Assembly (NCBI GenBank): GCA_022578605.1
Contig: MU394053.1
Coordinates: 888,229 to 952,228, forward strand
DNA: 64,000 nt
Reading direction: 5' to 3'
Origin: Camillea tinctor
Taxonomy: Eukaryota; Ascomycota; Sordariomycetes; Xylariales; Xylariaceae
The position numbers and the translations under genes were made by a program. Shown here in pieces: positions 11,964-25,556 of the stretch. The notes beneath the pieces were generated by a model that did no database searches, was not told where the DNA came from, and saw nothing but the letters and a program-made list of their open reading frames with translations. Within the stretch, counting starts at the first letter, position 1. Each line of letters starts with the position of its first letter.

Positions 11964-13939
11964 GCTCTATATGATAGGGCAAATCAAGAGACTACGCAAC
12001 CGGGTTACGTAGGCAGCAGTTTAAGAAAAGGGGATCATTTGACGAAAGAGTAGATTCCTCTCTCTATCTTCAAGATTGGTGATGGCTGGCTCCCAAACCC
12101 AAGACAACTAAGTGCCGGGGTTCTGCGGCACAGTAACGACGGCAGAACGTATTAGCCCTATCAACTCATATTGCGAGATTAGCTACTTACGATCTAAGGG
12201 ATGGTACTTTTTGCAGTCAGCGATAAATATAGGTCGGGATCCTCAATAATCCCTGGCGGCTGAAATCGCGAAAGCAATAGTTAGTTTCACGACCTGCAGT
12301 TATTGGCTAGAAGGATCTCAATCCTGGGCGGTTAACTTTTCAAACCTTTCAGCCCTAACTACTAGGTAAGTAGAGTACCATACATCGAAAGGGGGGCTTA
12401 CCACGTGCTTAGACATGGTCAAGTAATGCCTTTGAATAGAGTCCTCAAGACAAGGTAGTATAGGTATCTTATTCATCAGCCAATCACATCGCTCAGTCCT
12501 TGGTGCTCTATAGTCTCTCTGCACTTAAACAGATGAGTTCCACTTTAACGTAAGCAGAGCAGGCATAGCTACAGAAATAAAGTCCCGACTCCTACCCTAC
12601 ATCAATGCCAATGATCCTAACCTGATTAGCACTTCTTATATACTAGCTCTTTCTTGTATGATCAGATAGTAAATGTACCAGGATACGCGTATCAGTACCG
12701 ACAGCTTCACAGAGCATTCAAGTCTATACATAATAGTTGAACCAATTGTTACCAATATATTGGCGACTTAAATGTAGCACTTGTTCATATTGCATGTGAT
12801 GTATCAGGTTTGAGCTTCAAAATTATGTAAATAGTCTTATAGCGTTATAATCCAATACCTTAAAAAGTGGAACTAAGACTCTACACTACACTACAATGTT
12901 ACATGCATAGATTCATTGATACCAGATGCATTGATGCCGCCAGCTGCATTAGTCAGACATATAGACGCATGTACTGGACCGCAATCACATTTCCCTCAAA
13001 GGAGCATCAGTGATATTACCACTGATAGTTAATGGAGATACAATAAAACGGGACCTTTATGTAGGGTCATCAAGTCGGTCTAGACTTTCCAACATCCCTC
13101 GCTGCACCATTTTCATATAACCTTCCCCAACTTAGTATTCTTTCTAGTTTCAGCCTCAACACATGAAGATCGGAATTTCGATCCTTCTCATAACTTGAAC
13201 TTCAAACTTTGGCTGAGCTGACAGGTCACAGGAGTGTAAGAGAATCTAGTTGCTGGATAGCGCGACAACACAGTCTGTGTACAGTAGTCGACAGCTTACG
13301 TATGGCGTGGCCGCCTGTCCCGAGAATATATTGACCTCACGAATACGTTTACCAATACTACTGCATGTATGGCTGCAGTGACCCATCTTAAAGTAGACCA
13401 ATCAAGAGAGGTGGTCGTGAGGTTTTGAATTGCATTCGTAACCTGTGCTGTAATAGCATCGTTCTTCACCACAACACTGCTGCATGTAGCAAGGTAGATA
13501 ATATACTAGATTCAAAGAATATTGTCTGCAAATTCTAAGCTGAACATTGCTGCGATGAAAGTTCGCTTCAGTGAATCTAGTAAGATGTGGGACGGTGAAG
13601 TCTCACCAGAAAACTCGCTTGCACGAACTCTACAAGGAATGTCCTCTGCCATGCATTAAGGTGCTGACTCTCCACTACACCGGACCCGCCATGCTGTCCT
13701 AACCGTTACAACGAGTGGGGATGTCCATGTAGGTAGTGAGCACGGTTTGTCTGAATGTACTCCTGCCTCTACGTTCCCGGCGAGTTTAGCGTTGGTTATT
13801 CCATAAGCACGACGGCATCAGAAACCGGGAAGCGACAGAAGAATTGGTTCCGTGTACATAAATACCCTCGTTAATATACTATCCTATCCTACACTGATCC
13901 GGTGAATTATACAAGCTTGGCTCTTTTGCTTGGAACGAT
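11964..13939. other. gene-free stretch
   Basis: I see nothing codable beyond frames of about 70 codons without motifs. Composition is AT-leaning, without obvious tandem repeats or long inverted repeats. Confidence 0.5.
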
Positions 13940-15002
13940 CTAGATCTTTGACACGAAGTTGACCTGGTTCTCCATCGCAAGCCGGGACAGGCGCAAACCA
14001 TCACTCCCTGACTCGAACCCGTGAGGGACACCTAGATACAAATGGAACTCGACGTTGACGTCCGCGGCACTCAGCTTGGACGCATAAGCAATGTCTTCGT
14101 TTCTGAAGAGGTCCAGCGACCCGACGTCGATGTAAGTAGGCGGCAGCCCACTCACGTCCTTAGCTCTAGAAGGCGAAGCGTAAATAGGAACATTCTCATC
14201 ATTTCGCTCCGCTGGTAGGTTTTTGTTAGTCTCGTTTTTTTTTCAGCAAGTAAGGGAACGGGAAAAGAGAGAGAGAGTGTGTGTGTGTGTGAGTCATTAT
14301 ACCTCTTTCTAACCCCCCCAAGTATGTCTTCCAGCCTATCTGGTTCCAGGACGACGTCCAAGAGAGATATGGCGTCATAGGGTGGTCTTCAAGTAAGATA
14401 GTCTGGTCGTCTATCATAGGGGCTACCAGGACCTGGCCGGCCAATGGATGCTTGAGACCCTTGTCCCGAGCGAAGAGCGCAGTTCCGGCAGCGACACCAC
14501 CACCTGCGCTATGTCCGTAGAGTAGGATGCGCGCGGGGTCGACATTGAAGGTCTGCGCGTTCTTCTGCAGCCAAATAATGGCCGAGTACACGTCCTCGAC
14601 CGAGGCGGGGAATGCCTTCTCGAACCCAACTCGATATTCTACTCCAAAGACCTGCGTGTTGTTCCGCTGGGCTATGTCAGTAATGACTCGGCGGGAGAGT
14701 TCTACACTGCCGGAGATCATACCACCGCCATGAACGTATACGATAGCGCGTTGGGCCTTGCCGCCCGTCGGGGTGGATGGTGGCACAAAGCGACGGACGT
14801 TGTGGCGGGTGCCATCGAGCGAGGTGAACTCGTGTTTTGATTCCTGGAAACCTTCTGGGTTCGAGGAGGTAGTGAAGTATTCCTTCATAAGCTTGTTGAT
14901 GTGTTCGTGGATTTGAGATACTTCTGTGAACGCAGGCAGCGGGTTGTCCCTTGAGGGAGACGCAACTTGCTGCCATTCAGAATCGACTATGAGAGGTGCC
15001 AT
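13940..15002 (-). CDS. alpha/beta hydrolase, hormone-sensitive-lipase type
   Basis: Exons 15002-14303 and 14211-13940 join across a 91-nt intron, giving 323 residues. The intron carries a CA repeat and ends ACTAAC...CTACCAG. The oxyanion-hole motif is HGGG (in VYVHGGGMISG). The nucleophile elbow is GHSAGG. The acid lies in VGSLDLFRNED and the catalytic histidine in VPHGFE. These four motifs in this order are diagnostic of the HSL/alpha-beta-hydrolase_3 family, which hydrolyses short-chain esters, lactones or amides. There is no signal peptide, so it is probably cytosolic. The substrate is unknown. It lies 3 kb from the aldonate-type cluster, and membership of that cluster is uncertain. Confidence 0.88.
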
Positions 15003-17009
15003 GTTGGTACGAGAAAAGGTAAATATAACTTGTATGAGAATAGGACGATTAATTCTAAATCAATCGCTGGTGGTGAGGTTGGACGATAATCGTTGGGAGG
15101 TCACAAAACATATATTCACGTCGTTGCCTACTTTTATTATATAGGCACTATAGATGTTATATAGGAATGCTATCCCTACGTCTTATACAATCACTCTAGC
15201 CTCATGCTGAACATACCCATTCGGAAACAAAGTTGCCGACGATATTTTAATACCATTGCTCGTGGAAGTACCTTTGTTACAGAAAAGATCGTAATGTGGA
15301 GTTGGTGATAGGACAAGGTTACCAAGACCCTTCTCAGCCTCTACACCGTATCTAAGCATTAACGAGACCCGCTAGCAGAAAGCACGGGGTTCCGTGCGAG
15401 CCCGGGTCAGCAACTTAGGGGAATTAATGCACCCGGTGCTCCGGTGTCTCTGCTTAGACGTCCTAGAAACTAGGTAGTTTTGAATGCAGCAAGCAGGGGT
15501 TCGGGATTTTTTGCCGGGGCAATTTGTAGCCCGAACCACAAAGTTACGTTGAGGCCACCGGTGATATAGGAAATACCGGAGACTTTCTCATCACGATAGC
15601 TCCAGTAGCGATTTTTGCATTTCTTAGACTAGCGCTCGCAATCTCTCATGAATACTATCCAAGATCAAGATTGAAGCCGCGGAGACTGTCACGACCAGCT
15701 GAGAAAGGACTTAGGCAATAACGTCGTTTTCATGCAGGAAACTAGAACTACAACCACCACCACCTGCGATGTCTTTTCTTATACTTAACAGTACTCTCTT
15801 TGTTTTTATGATGTATGAACTTCCAAATACCTGATGATCCATCATTCGTAACGGATATTTACTTATACATAGTAGGCGTTCTAGTTCTACTATGTATTGG
15901 GGGAAGGGAATTTATTTCTAGTAACGTTCAAGTAAGTAGTTGAGCACGTCCCACACCTATTCTACACCTGAGATCTAGGTACTCCCCACAGGCTGGTAGG
16001 GGCTGAGGTCTTTTTCTTTTCTAACCGATATACGTACGACAAACCTACCTAGGTACTTACCTAATTTTAGCAATTAGTATTATCAAATATGTGAGGAGTC
16101 ACTATTCCTTATAAACAATAATTCTGGTTCATGCTCCGTGTCGTGTTTGGGAGGGATGAAGCTACGCAATAGTTTGTTTCCTCATCGTTCTCGGTAAAGT
16201 GTCAACAGTGGAAAACGTGAAGAATTCCAAGATAGACTGTAGGATTATAAGTTCCGCAACTAAAACGGAGATGGTCAGGGTCTCGGAGGATTTTAGCTGA
16301 GGTATCTAACAAAACTGATCTGCCAAAAGTGAAGAGGATTGAGTCCTAAAATCAGATCGTAGAATGGAGATAGACCGGAATCCTTCATATGTGGGCTGGC
16401 TCAATACCTCAACGGAGATCCTCGAAATCCGATTATCTATAGTCAATCTCGAACACGGCCTCACAAACATGTTCGGCGTACTATTGTCTCTTGGCTAAGG
16501 TCCGCTAGGACGGTAAACTGCATGACTTTTGCAATCCATTGAGGGGGTTTCAAGCTCCAGACAAGTGTTTCTACCCAGAGTCCCTGTCAACGAACATTGA
16601 GTCAAAAAAGCGGTGCCTGACGAATTAAGGGAAATGAACTAGCAGGCATCAACGGCAAGGACATTGATATTTTGAGGGGCCTAGTCTTCTGCTTGTGTGT
16701 CGTGTGTTGAGCCTTTTAAAGTCCATAAGGTCTATAAAGCTCTTGTGGACATATCTCCCCTCTTTACGCTCTCATTGAAGAAGAGCCACATGATAGGTAC
16801 TCACTATGAGCTTTGTTCATTGATATTTTAAGGGTTTGTAAATGCTATAACCGTACATATTAGCCTAGTAAGGGATTTGATGGTGTATCGAAAATGACTG
16901 ATACGTTACGTCCCGGCCAAGGGATGGGGGGAGGGGGGGGTAATTGTATAGCACAGAATAGGGGCACAATGGCCACTCGGTCATTGTAAGAATCTTTTGG
17001 TCTCGAGGT
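15003..17009. other. gene-free stretch left of the solo LTR
   Basis: No convincing open frame above about 60 codons. A GC-rich patch near 15360-15560 contains short palindromes such as CACGG-GGTT-CCGTG. Otherwise the DNA is AT-leaning with TACCTA words near 16040. Confidence 0.45.
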
Positions 17010-17211
17010 TGTTGGTTGTATGATAGATGATGACTAAGGGCCCTAAGGCCTTAGTCATCTCATAGGGACTATAAAAGGGTTGCCAACGCTTTGCAACCCT
17101 CAACTAGATAGTTCCCTCTTTAGAGACACTTGAATACACCAGTCTCCAACCCCTTGTTATTTGCTTTTTTGTTATTATGACTTTTCTTTCTTACGTACGT
17201 ACATACCAACA
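17010..17211. mobile_element. candidate solo LTR (202 bp)
   Basis: The segment starts TGTTGG and ends CCAACA, a perfect 6-bp terminal inversion with the TG...CA ends typical of LTRs. The flanking pentamers are GAGGT (17005-17009) and AAGGT (17212-17216), a 4/5 match to a target-site duplication. Inside are a TATA-like TATAAAA at 17070-17076 and two perfect hairpins: an 11-bp stem (17029-17039 with 17049-17059) and an 8-bp stem (17076-17083 with 17093-17100). No retrotransposon coding sequence is next to it, so it would be a solo LTR. The strand is probably plus, judging by the TATA box. Confidence 0.55.
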
Positions 17212-18236
17212 AAGGTATAATGGGTTGCCCAATACCTATTGTAGCATGATGGATAATACATAGCAGTTACTAGAAGAAAGTACGGAAATGAAATCTTACA
17301 GGGCCATAAGGAAAACCCAGAAATAACCCTAGAGTTTTAAGGTCCAGGTTGAATATCAGGTGATGATTTTTTTTAAAAAAAAAAAAAAAAAAAAAAAGAG
17401 CACAACAGTCAGAAATTCTCTAGCTCTAAGTCTATGAATATTTTAACCTACAAAAACAGTCTTCGAGTATCCCCTTGTTGATACATCACGAATAATAAAT
17501 TTGAGTTTGTCCAGAGATGGTTTAGGAGACTAAGCTACCAGAAGTAGTTGATCGACTATATGAACTTACAGAGATCGCAATTGAGATTCACCTTTATGAT
17601 TAGTGACTCAATTTTGGGCTTTAAGCTTAGAAAAGGCTGTCAAGGGGATATGCGTGTAGCACCGTGTCTGAAAGGAAAGCAGGGCCTTTCACAGATTGCT
17701 GAAGTGAGAATAGGATATCTTATGAATTGAAAGAAGAAGAGGAAGAAAGCTGCCTCTAGACACTTGTGTTGGTGAAATTCTGCCCAGTCTTATCGTGGCT
17801 TGGAATAAGGGGGTGGCGGCTAACCGTTAGCCTAGTGGCTTGCATAATAGGAGGTGCCGGACGGAAGTGGGTCTTCCCGGCGTTTGACTGCGCCCGACTA
17901 AGAGTTGGCTGCCGAATGCTGTGAGGTGGATTAACCCGGAGGGGAAGGCAGTCATTCTTAGTGCTCACGGTTGCTTGAAGTCGGCGAACTTTCCGGTACG
18001 GGCACATATGCAGCATTATCTAATACAGTAAGAAGTATATGGAAGAAATTGTCGTAATCAGCATTAATGTCATGAGCATACAATTTAGTTATTTACTTCG
18101 CACACATATTAAAATCCGGTTTTAAGTCATACACTGCCTCCTAGTCAGACAGACATCTCAGCCATCATGACCAAGCCCAATTCCCATTATGTTCGGAAAG
18201 CAAGGTGTCGAGGTTGCCAAAGCCCCCAGTAAGCTA
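17212..18236. other. gene-free stretch between solo LTR and regulator gene
   Basis: Frames of 60-86 codons here lack motifs. It includes the T8A23 homopolymer block and the 3' flank of the Zn2Cys6 regulator. Confidence 0.45.
17367..17397. repeat. T8-A23 homopolymer block
   Basis: Eight T are followed directly by 23 A. It could be a poly(A) relic of a retroposed sequence or simple slippage. No LINE-like coding sequence is visible upstream. Confidence 0.8.
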
Positions 18237-21200
18237 TTACCCCCTATTAGTTAGCTCCAGAGAACAGGATTCATATAGGGTACCGGTACTGACTAACGAA
18301 TCAAACTGATCCCAGGTAGTCATTTCTACCACAGAACTGCTGGGACTGATGCCCACAAAATGTTCTGCTGTTGAGTCTAGTGATCCAGCAGTACCCGTAG
18401 CACCATAGTTAACACTGCTAATTGGAAACGTGGTGTGAGGTCGGCCATGGCTCGTCATCGTATCTGGCTCAGCCCTGGGCCCTGCTGTACCACCCCCCAC
18501 GCCTGTATAGTCCAATGCTCCAGCTTGAGTCGCCGTTACTGATACACGATCGCGCAAGGCTTGGTTATGCCTTAAGACTTCAAGTCGAAGTTCTTCAAGG
18601 ACCATCCCATATCTTTGAACCCAAGAGCCGTCCCGGGCATTCTTGATGATGCGGGATTGGCAGTCTGAGGCGGCAACATAATAAGGTAGACCTGCATCAG
18701 GCTGTGTATTGCCTTGTTGTATAGCATAAACATAAAGAACCACTACTGCACATGACGAGAAATAATATGTGAACTGATAATTAATAGCATTAGTTATTCT
18801 GGGCAAAAATAATATATCGACTCGTTGAGGCATACCCAAAATGCTTTATGTAGTTGGTTACCTTCCTCAAGCTCCTGGATTAGTTTCGTGATCTGCATCG
18901 CAGAGTTTAGGCATTCATTCACGTTTTGTTCATAGGCACCTTGGGATGATCTCTTCGTCCGTGTGCTACCAGAGTTAGACAGATTGGCAAAATTATTTAA
19001 TAGGAATGGGCGATGGACGATAAGGACTAGAATAGAATCAGCCAACACAGTTTCAAGCAGATTTTCAAATAGGAGATCCGCAGAGAATGACCCCCATATT
19101 GCCATTAAACACAACATAAATCAGACAGTCGGTGGTGATGGAATTACTGACGAGTATGCCAATACGCTAGGTTAAGCACATTTCTCTGCCGCCGGAAGAG
19201 CGGAGGCAGGAGTGATTGAAGTGCACCACGGTCATCTAGAAGAGCAGACAATTCATCTCGCCATATTCTCAGTTCGTCAGTGAACTTGGAGGCGAGCTCA
19301 ACACGCTCGACGGATGATGGTGTCCGTAGACTATAGAATTCTCTAAGGACCCGAGCGATTATACGAGATATTCTAGATTAGGAGCATTAGATACCACCAA
19401 TTACACAAGCTCCATATAAGACTCACTTCACTTGAGCAATCGGAGCAGCCATCTCAGGGAGCGCCCTCTCTGGGACTGCTGGTAGTTGACCAGAGTCAAG
19501 ATCGGCACTGAGAATTGAATCAGTAATGAGTTACTATACCAGGGAGAAGGGGGCATTTGGTGCGGATTTTTAGAAGATATCCTGAGAAGCACACATGCTA
19601 AGACCTAGCAAATGGATGATCAATAAAAAAGGTGAAGGAATAGTGAAGTACTCACTCATCTACACATGCTGGAAACTCCTTATACCTAAGTCAGCTTTGG
19701 CAAAATAAAAAGTGGCAAAATAAAAAGGGGCAAAATTCCTTCCGGTAATTAACCTACTTGGTTAATATCTTCATCATGGAATGCTCTTGGTCGGCCTAGA
19801 GCGGCACCTAAATATGCATCAAGGCTATAGGCGACCCAAAAAGTCCGTTTTCTACACTCAGACTCAATAACGTCACCGTTGGCCGTCTCACTCCTCCTGC
19901 TTCTCCGATGAATCCCAAGGGCAAACACCAGGTGTGCCAAGGTCCCGAAGAGAGACCAGCAATGATTTATGCGGGACTCTGCGAGTAGATAGAAGCATTG
20001 GCATAATCGCGCTTGGATACTTGTCAGACGAACTTCGCCTTTCTCCTCAGATAGTTGATGGTCTGCCGCCCAGAAGAATCGCACACTAGCATTATTAATA
20101 TAAGCTCAATTAGCCAATTAGAAGCAAGCATTCTGTGAAATTTGGTTGATGGAATGGTATCAACCTCGGCACTCAATGTTGAGGTTTCTTCCATATTGAT
20201 GTTGTAGATAGGATTAAGATGAAGACACATCATTGTTTTGTAGCCTCTTCATGGATTGAAGAGGACCGTGCGACATACCTCGACTCTGGCTTTTGGCCAT
20301 CTGACGGCCGCGAAAACTGTGTGGCATGCGCGAACATCATGAATATCAGAGCTATACGACTACGCGCGCCGTCTTTAGTCCTCATTTTGCCGCTCGTCTC
20401 GTAAAGTTCATCTAGCCATAATTCCATGGTCCTACGATGGAGGAAACGATGCGTTGCTACAGCAAAGTCAAAATACCTGCCTAAGAGCTCTTGCGCCTCA
20501 GCCTTGGGGGGTAGTATGAAGAAAGACCCTTCAGACTCGGGAAGTGGCAGATCTCCAAATGTGAATATGGATGACTCGGATGAATAATGAGACGCTTGCT
20601 TCGCCAACTTTTTCTGGAGTCTTAGGAGAAAAGATACTCCAGATGATGGTCCTACCATATGTCCTTGTCTATCTGCTTGGAGTGGTTCCGGAGAGTTCCG
20701 GGAGGAGTCCATCGTTGTTGATTGAATCGCAGATGTTTGGCGCCGAGAAGAGTTGGGATCGGAGGCCATCAAACTTTCTTCAAAGTCCTCTCGAGACTGA
20801 TCAGAGGTCTCGGTGCTGTTTCTCTCATGGTCTATTACATTGCTGTAATGTGATAGCCTCCGTGAGTCGTGAATATGGGACGGAATGCCACCACCCGGAT
20901 TGGGTATCCTAGTCTCTAGTGACCGATGACTTCTTTCATTTTGTGGAAGAACATCACTAGGCGATTGCAGTACGCTGGGATGGCTGCTCTCAATGAAAGG
21001 GAGTCTTCCTCGTCGATATGGAGCAGTGAACTGACAAGCAATACCCAGCTCTAGGCAGAACACACATGGGCATTTCCCAGAGCATCGCGTCTTTCTCCTG
21101 TATGACGTGCATATTAGCAGGGTGCATTATACTAAACGTTGAAGCCGCACCTAGCTCCTCCCATATGTGAGTGGGTTACTTACGATTTGCAACGATCACA

Positions 21201-21383
21201 AGCCCTGCTCACTCGAGATCTCGTAGGGTTCCCCTTCCGTTTCTTGGCTGTCGGATATACCGGATCATTCTCCTTGACCTTATCCGAAGAGCCATAATCA
21301 GGAGTGGATATCTCAAGATCGTGACTACGACCGACTGGGTGTTTATCTCGAATTTCGGGGCTTACATCCATACTCGCTGCCAA
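18237..21383 (-). CDS. Zn2Cys6 fungal-specific transcription factor
   Basis: Eight exons were resolved: 21383-21184, 21097-20279, 20085-19758, 19678-19656, 19507-19427, 19372-19152, 19026-18836 and 18773-18237. They total 2400 nt, 799 residues. The N-terminus is basic (KKRKGN) and leads into a Zn2Cys6 binuclear cluster of spacing C-x2-C-x6-C-x5-C-x2-C-x6-C, split by intron 1. A Ser/Pro-rich linker follows. The fungal_trans domain then shows RLTSIQARLCQCFYLLAESR, CRKRTFWVAYSLD and GRPRAFHDEDINQ. Later exons continue the family pattern (ARVLREFYSLR, HRPFLLNNF, AVVVLYVYAIQ). Exon 4 is a 23-nt microexon. The 193-nt intron 2 is the least certain. It stands next to a catabolic-type cluster on the same strand as the dehydratase, so it is the likely local regulator. 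Confidence 0.9.
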
Positions 21384-21709
21384 TTGATTGAATTAGGAAA
21401 AGAGACAAAAGTGGCGGGAGAGGTTTTCGGAAAAGGAAACTGGGGTATATTGTTGAAAGGGAGAAGCCGAAACTTATATGCATTATTGCAATTGATGCTT
21501 GTATCGAGATATTCAATACATGACGGAGGAGAATGCACATCTCGGAACTTCTGACCGACTAGCCAGGTCGATGATTACATGTAAGTGATCAGCTACCTAG
21601 GGTAATAGGGCCCGGACCTCTACGGGTAACTAATAGACAGGGGGCTAAACCAAGTTTTCTCGAATAACTCAACCTTTTCTATCTATAGAAGCTTTCTGGT
21701 TGCTATGTG

Positions 21710-23016
21710 CTACCATTCTCTCAATTCGTTACCTGGCCCTGAAAATATTGGGCTTACCCACGCCTTTGAATCTTTCGATAGTTCTCGGACCTGATTCTCA
21801 TCGATTTCGATTCCGAGGCCCGGACCACTCATCAAGTCAATGTATCCACCTGTGACCTTCCAGACCTCCGGATTTGTAGTGTAACTTGTTAGATCTTGCC
21901 CGCCCACGTTATAATGGATGCCAAGGCTCATCTCCTGGATCACAAAATTCGGACTCGTCGCGTCGATCTGCACATTAGCAGCCAACGCTATTGGGCCCAA
22001 CGGACAATGGGGAGCCAGTGCAACATCGTATGTTTCACAGGCCGCCGCAATACGTCTCATCTCTGATATACCGCCAACATGGCTGATGTCCGGTTGCAGA
22101 ATGTCTACGCAACCTGCTTCTAGGAATGGCCGGACATCCCACCTGCTATGAAGACGTTCGCCTAGTGCAATAGGCAAATGTGTCTGGGCGGCTATTTGTT
22201 TGATTCCCCCAATATTCTCACTTAATAACGGCTCTTCAATGAAAAGGGGGTCAAGCGGTTCGAGCTTAGCTACAAGCTGCTTAGCCATAGGCTTGTGGAC
22301 ACGCCCGTGAAAATCGACACCGGCATCTAGACCCAAGGCCCTTACTGCCTTCACACGTTCAACGCATGCCTCGAGCTTTTTAGGAGAATCAAGCCAGCCA
22401 AGGTCTTCAGTTCCGTTCATCTTGATTGCGTCAAACCCTTGTGCTTTCCGAGCATTCCTATATCGCAGATCAGGACGTGTTTAATGAGGGAGGTGAGTGG
22501 AAACATACGCCTGTGCCTCTACATCACCTGGGCGATCGCCGCCAATCCAAGCATAAACTCTCAGCTTGTCCCTAACTTTACCGCCGAGAAGCTGATAAAT
22601 TGGAACATTTAATTTCCTCGCTTGGTGTTGTTTAGCGCGTTTCATTCATGGTGAGCTGAGAATTGCATACCCTTGAGATCCCATAGCGCGATGTCAATGC
22701 CACTTAGAGCACTCATAAGCACTGGCCCCCCGCGATAGAAGTTACCTCTATAGGCTGTTTGCCATATGTGTTCGATATCACTGGGATCCTCCCCTTTAGC
22801 TGAAGTCGAGAAAATGGCCTTGGCATAGGGTAATACTTACTCAGCTTCAAACCCCATAAACCGGTCAGCCCAGGAGTCGAGGCATCCTTCTACAGCTTGT
22901 GTGTGTCCTTCCAGGGATGCCTCGCCCCATCCCACGGACCCGGATTCATCTGTAATCTTGACAAAAAGCCATCTTGGTGGCACACGGAAATACTCTAGTT
23001 TGACGATTTTGCCCAT
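21710..23016 (-). CDS. aldonate dehydratase, enolase superfamily (galactonate-dehydratase type)
   Basis: Exons 23016-22841, 22780-22671, 22620-22509 and 22457-21710 give 381 residues, almost the length of bacterial D-galactonate dehydratase DgoD (382). Metal ligands and acid/base residues align with DgoD with a constant offset of two: D181 and H183 in GVDFHGR, E207 in FIEEP, E233 in ALGER and H283 in APHCPLGP. Family enzymes dehydrate an aldonic acid to its 2-keto-3-deoxy acid. The residues support dehydratase chemistry, but the exact sugar acid cannot be read from sequence. It differs from the longer (about 450 aa) L-galactonate dehydratase of the fungal galacturonate pathway. The next genes encode an AKR, an aldolase of the matching type and an MFS transporter, so a catabolic step is likely. 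Confidence 0.9.
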
Positions 23017-23683
23017 GATTGTGTCTTAGATGATATTGTTCGCTCCTTGTAAACAGTATCACACTAATATTACCTGAAATTCAATCGACTTATTTTCTTA
23101 CTGTCAGGGCCTATAAATCGGGCTTGTACGGCTAACGGCTGAATATCTGAGGGGTCCAGGTCCATTGCGGGGGAGGGGAAATGGGGAAAGTGGGTATAGA
23201 ATCGCATTGTTACATATCCATATACCCTGTAAGTGGAGCCATATTCCATTTCTAGTCCGGAATTCACTTTGATTGGCTGAAAAACTACCGATATAGATCT
23301 ACCTTGACTCTGATTGGTTCCTACTATAAAACATGGAATAATGTAGCTCAATTATAGCACGACTATTGACGTTGATCGATCATTATCTCTGCAACATGCT
23401 CTTCAACTTACCCTACAAACATATCTTATGATCAGTCAAAAACTCGAATAGGCTTCTAGAATGACTCCTACAGGTTGTTCAGGGTACTATTTACGGTAAT
23501 AACATAATCATCCAAGAGTGAAAACCTGACGAAAAGTGTACCAAATGGAAATATAGGCTCATGGGGTTTTAAACCAACAACATGGTGATTGGCTGAGGAC
23601 CGAGCTTGTATAATCAACTATTCAAAGCCTACGTATAGCTCAGAAACACAAGAAATATGCATTTTATGTATCAATACTTCACA
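23017..23683. other. promoter region of the dehydratase and 3' flank of the AKR
   Basis: 667 bp without a believable gene; the 93-codon minus frame has no motif. It should contain the dehydratase promoter. The CCGAGG word seen in the two divergent promoters of the cluster is not evident here. Confidence 0.45.
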
Positions 23684-25105
<1,422 letters not shown>

Positions 25106-25556
25106 GGCTTGACTACTCACTCGAATATGATGACCTGATGTAAAGTTATGTTACTGAATATTTCAAGTCAATTCAAAACACTACAAGAATGAACTTCGGA
25201 TAAGTTTCTGACTAAGTAAACATGATTATACTGAACTAGGCACTGTAAAGGTTAAGTTAACTGGAGCAGCACTACGATCTTCGGAGAACTTCGCCATCCT
25301 AAGAGTGGTTTTCCGGTGACGTGATGCTAGAAGAGTGGGTTTCTCCAAGCTTCGGGGTAGTTGTGCACGAGCTATACTCCCCCAGTTAGCCGAGGACCCC
25401 GCATCAAGTTCGCTCCCATATATCCGAAGTGCCTACAAACATCGTGGCGAACTTGGAGAAAGAATTCGAGAAAGTAAATATTTATACCATTTCGTTACTG
25501 TCGAGCCAGGTTTACTAAGAAACTCTTCGAACATATCTAGTTAAGAAACATCCATC
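25106..25556. promoter_or_regulatory. divergent promoter of the AKR and aldolase genes
   Basis: 451 bp between two start codons that point apart. The region has three CTTCGG/CCGAAG words (25279-25284, 25350-25355 and 25424-25429) and one CCGAGG (25390-25395) followed by ACCCCGC. CGG-type words are the usual half-sites of Zn2Cys6 factors, and one such gene lies in this cluster. Binding itself is inferred. Confidence 0.5.

Noticed and set aside
17375..17397. Poly(A) tail of a LINE or SINE
   Set aside because: No reverse transcriptase, tRNA-like head or target duplication is visible next to it.
19749..20084. 111-codon frame as a separate gene
   Set aside because: It is exon 3 of the Zn2Cys6 gene; fungal_trans motifs continue into the neighbouring exons.
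20086..20278. Extra exon inside intron 2 of the regulator gene
   Set aside because: A 69-codon frame crosses it, but splicing GAGTCGAG|GTATGT to GCTAG|TGTGCG gives a clean join. It remains the least certain intron.
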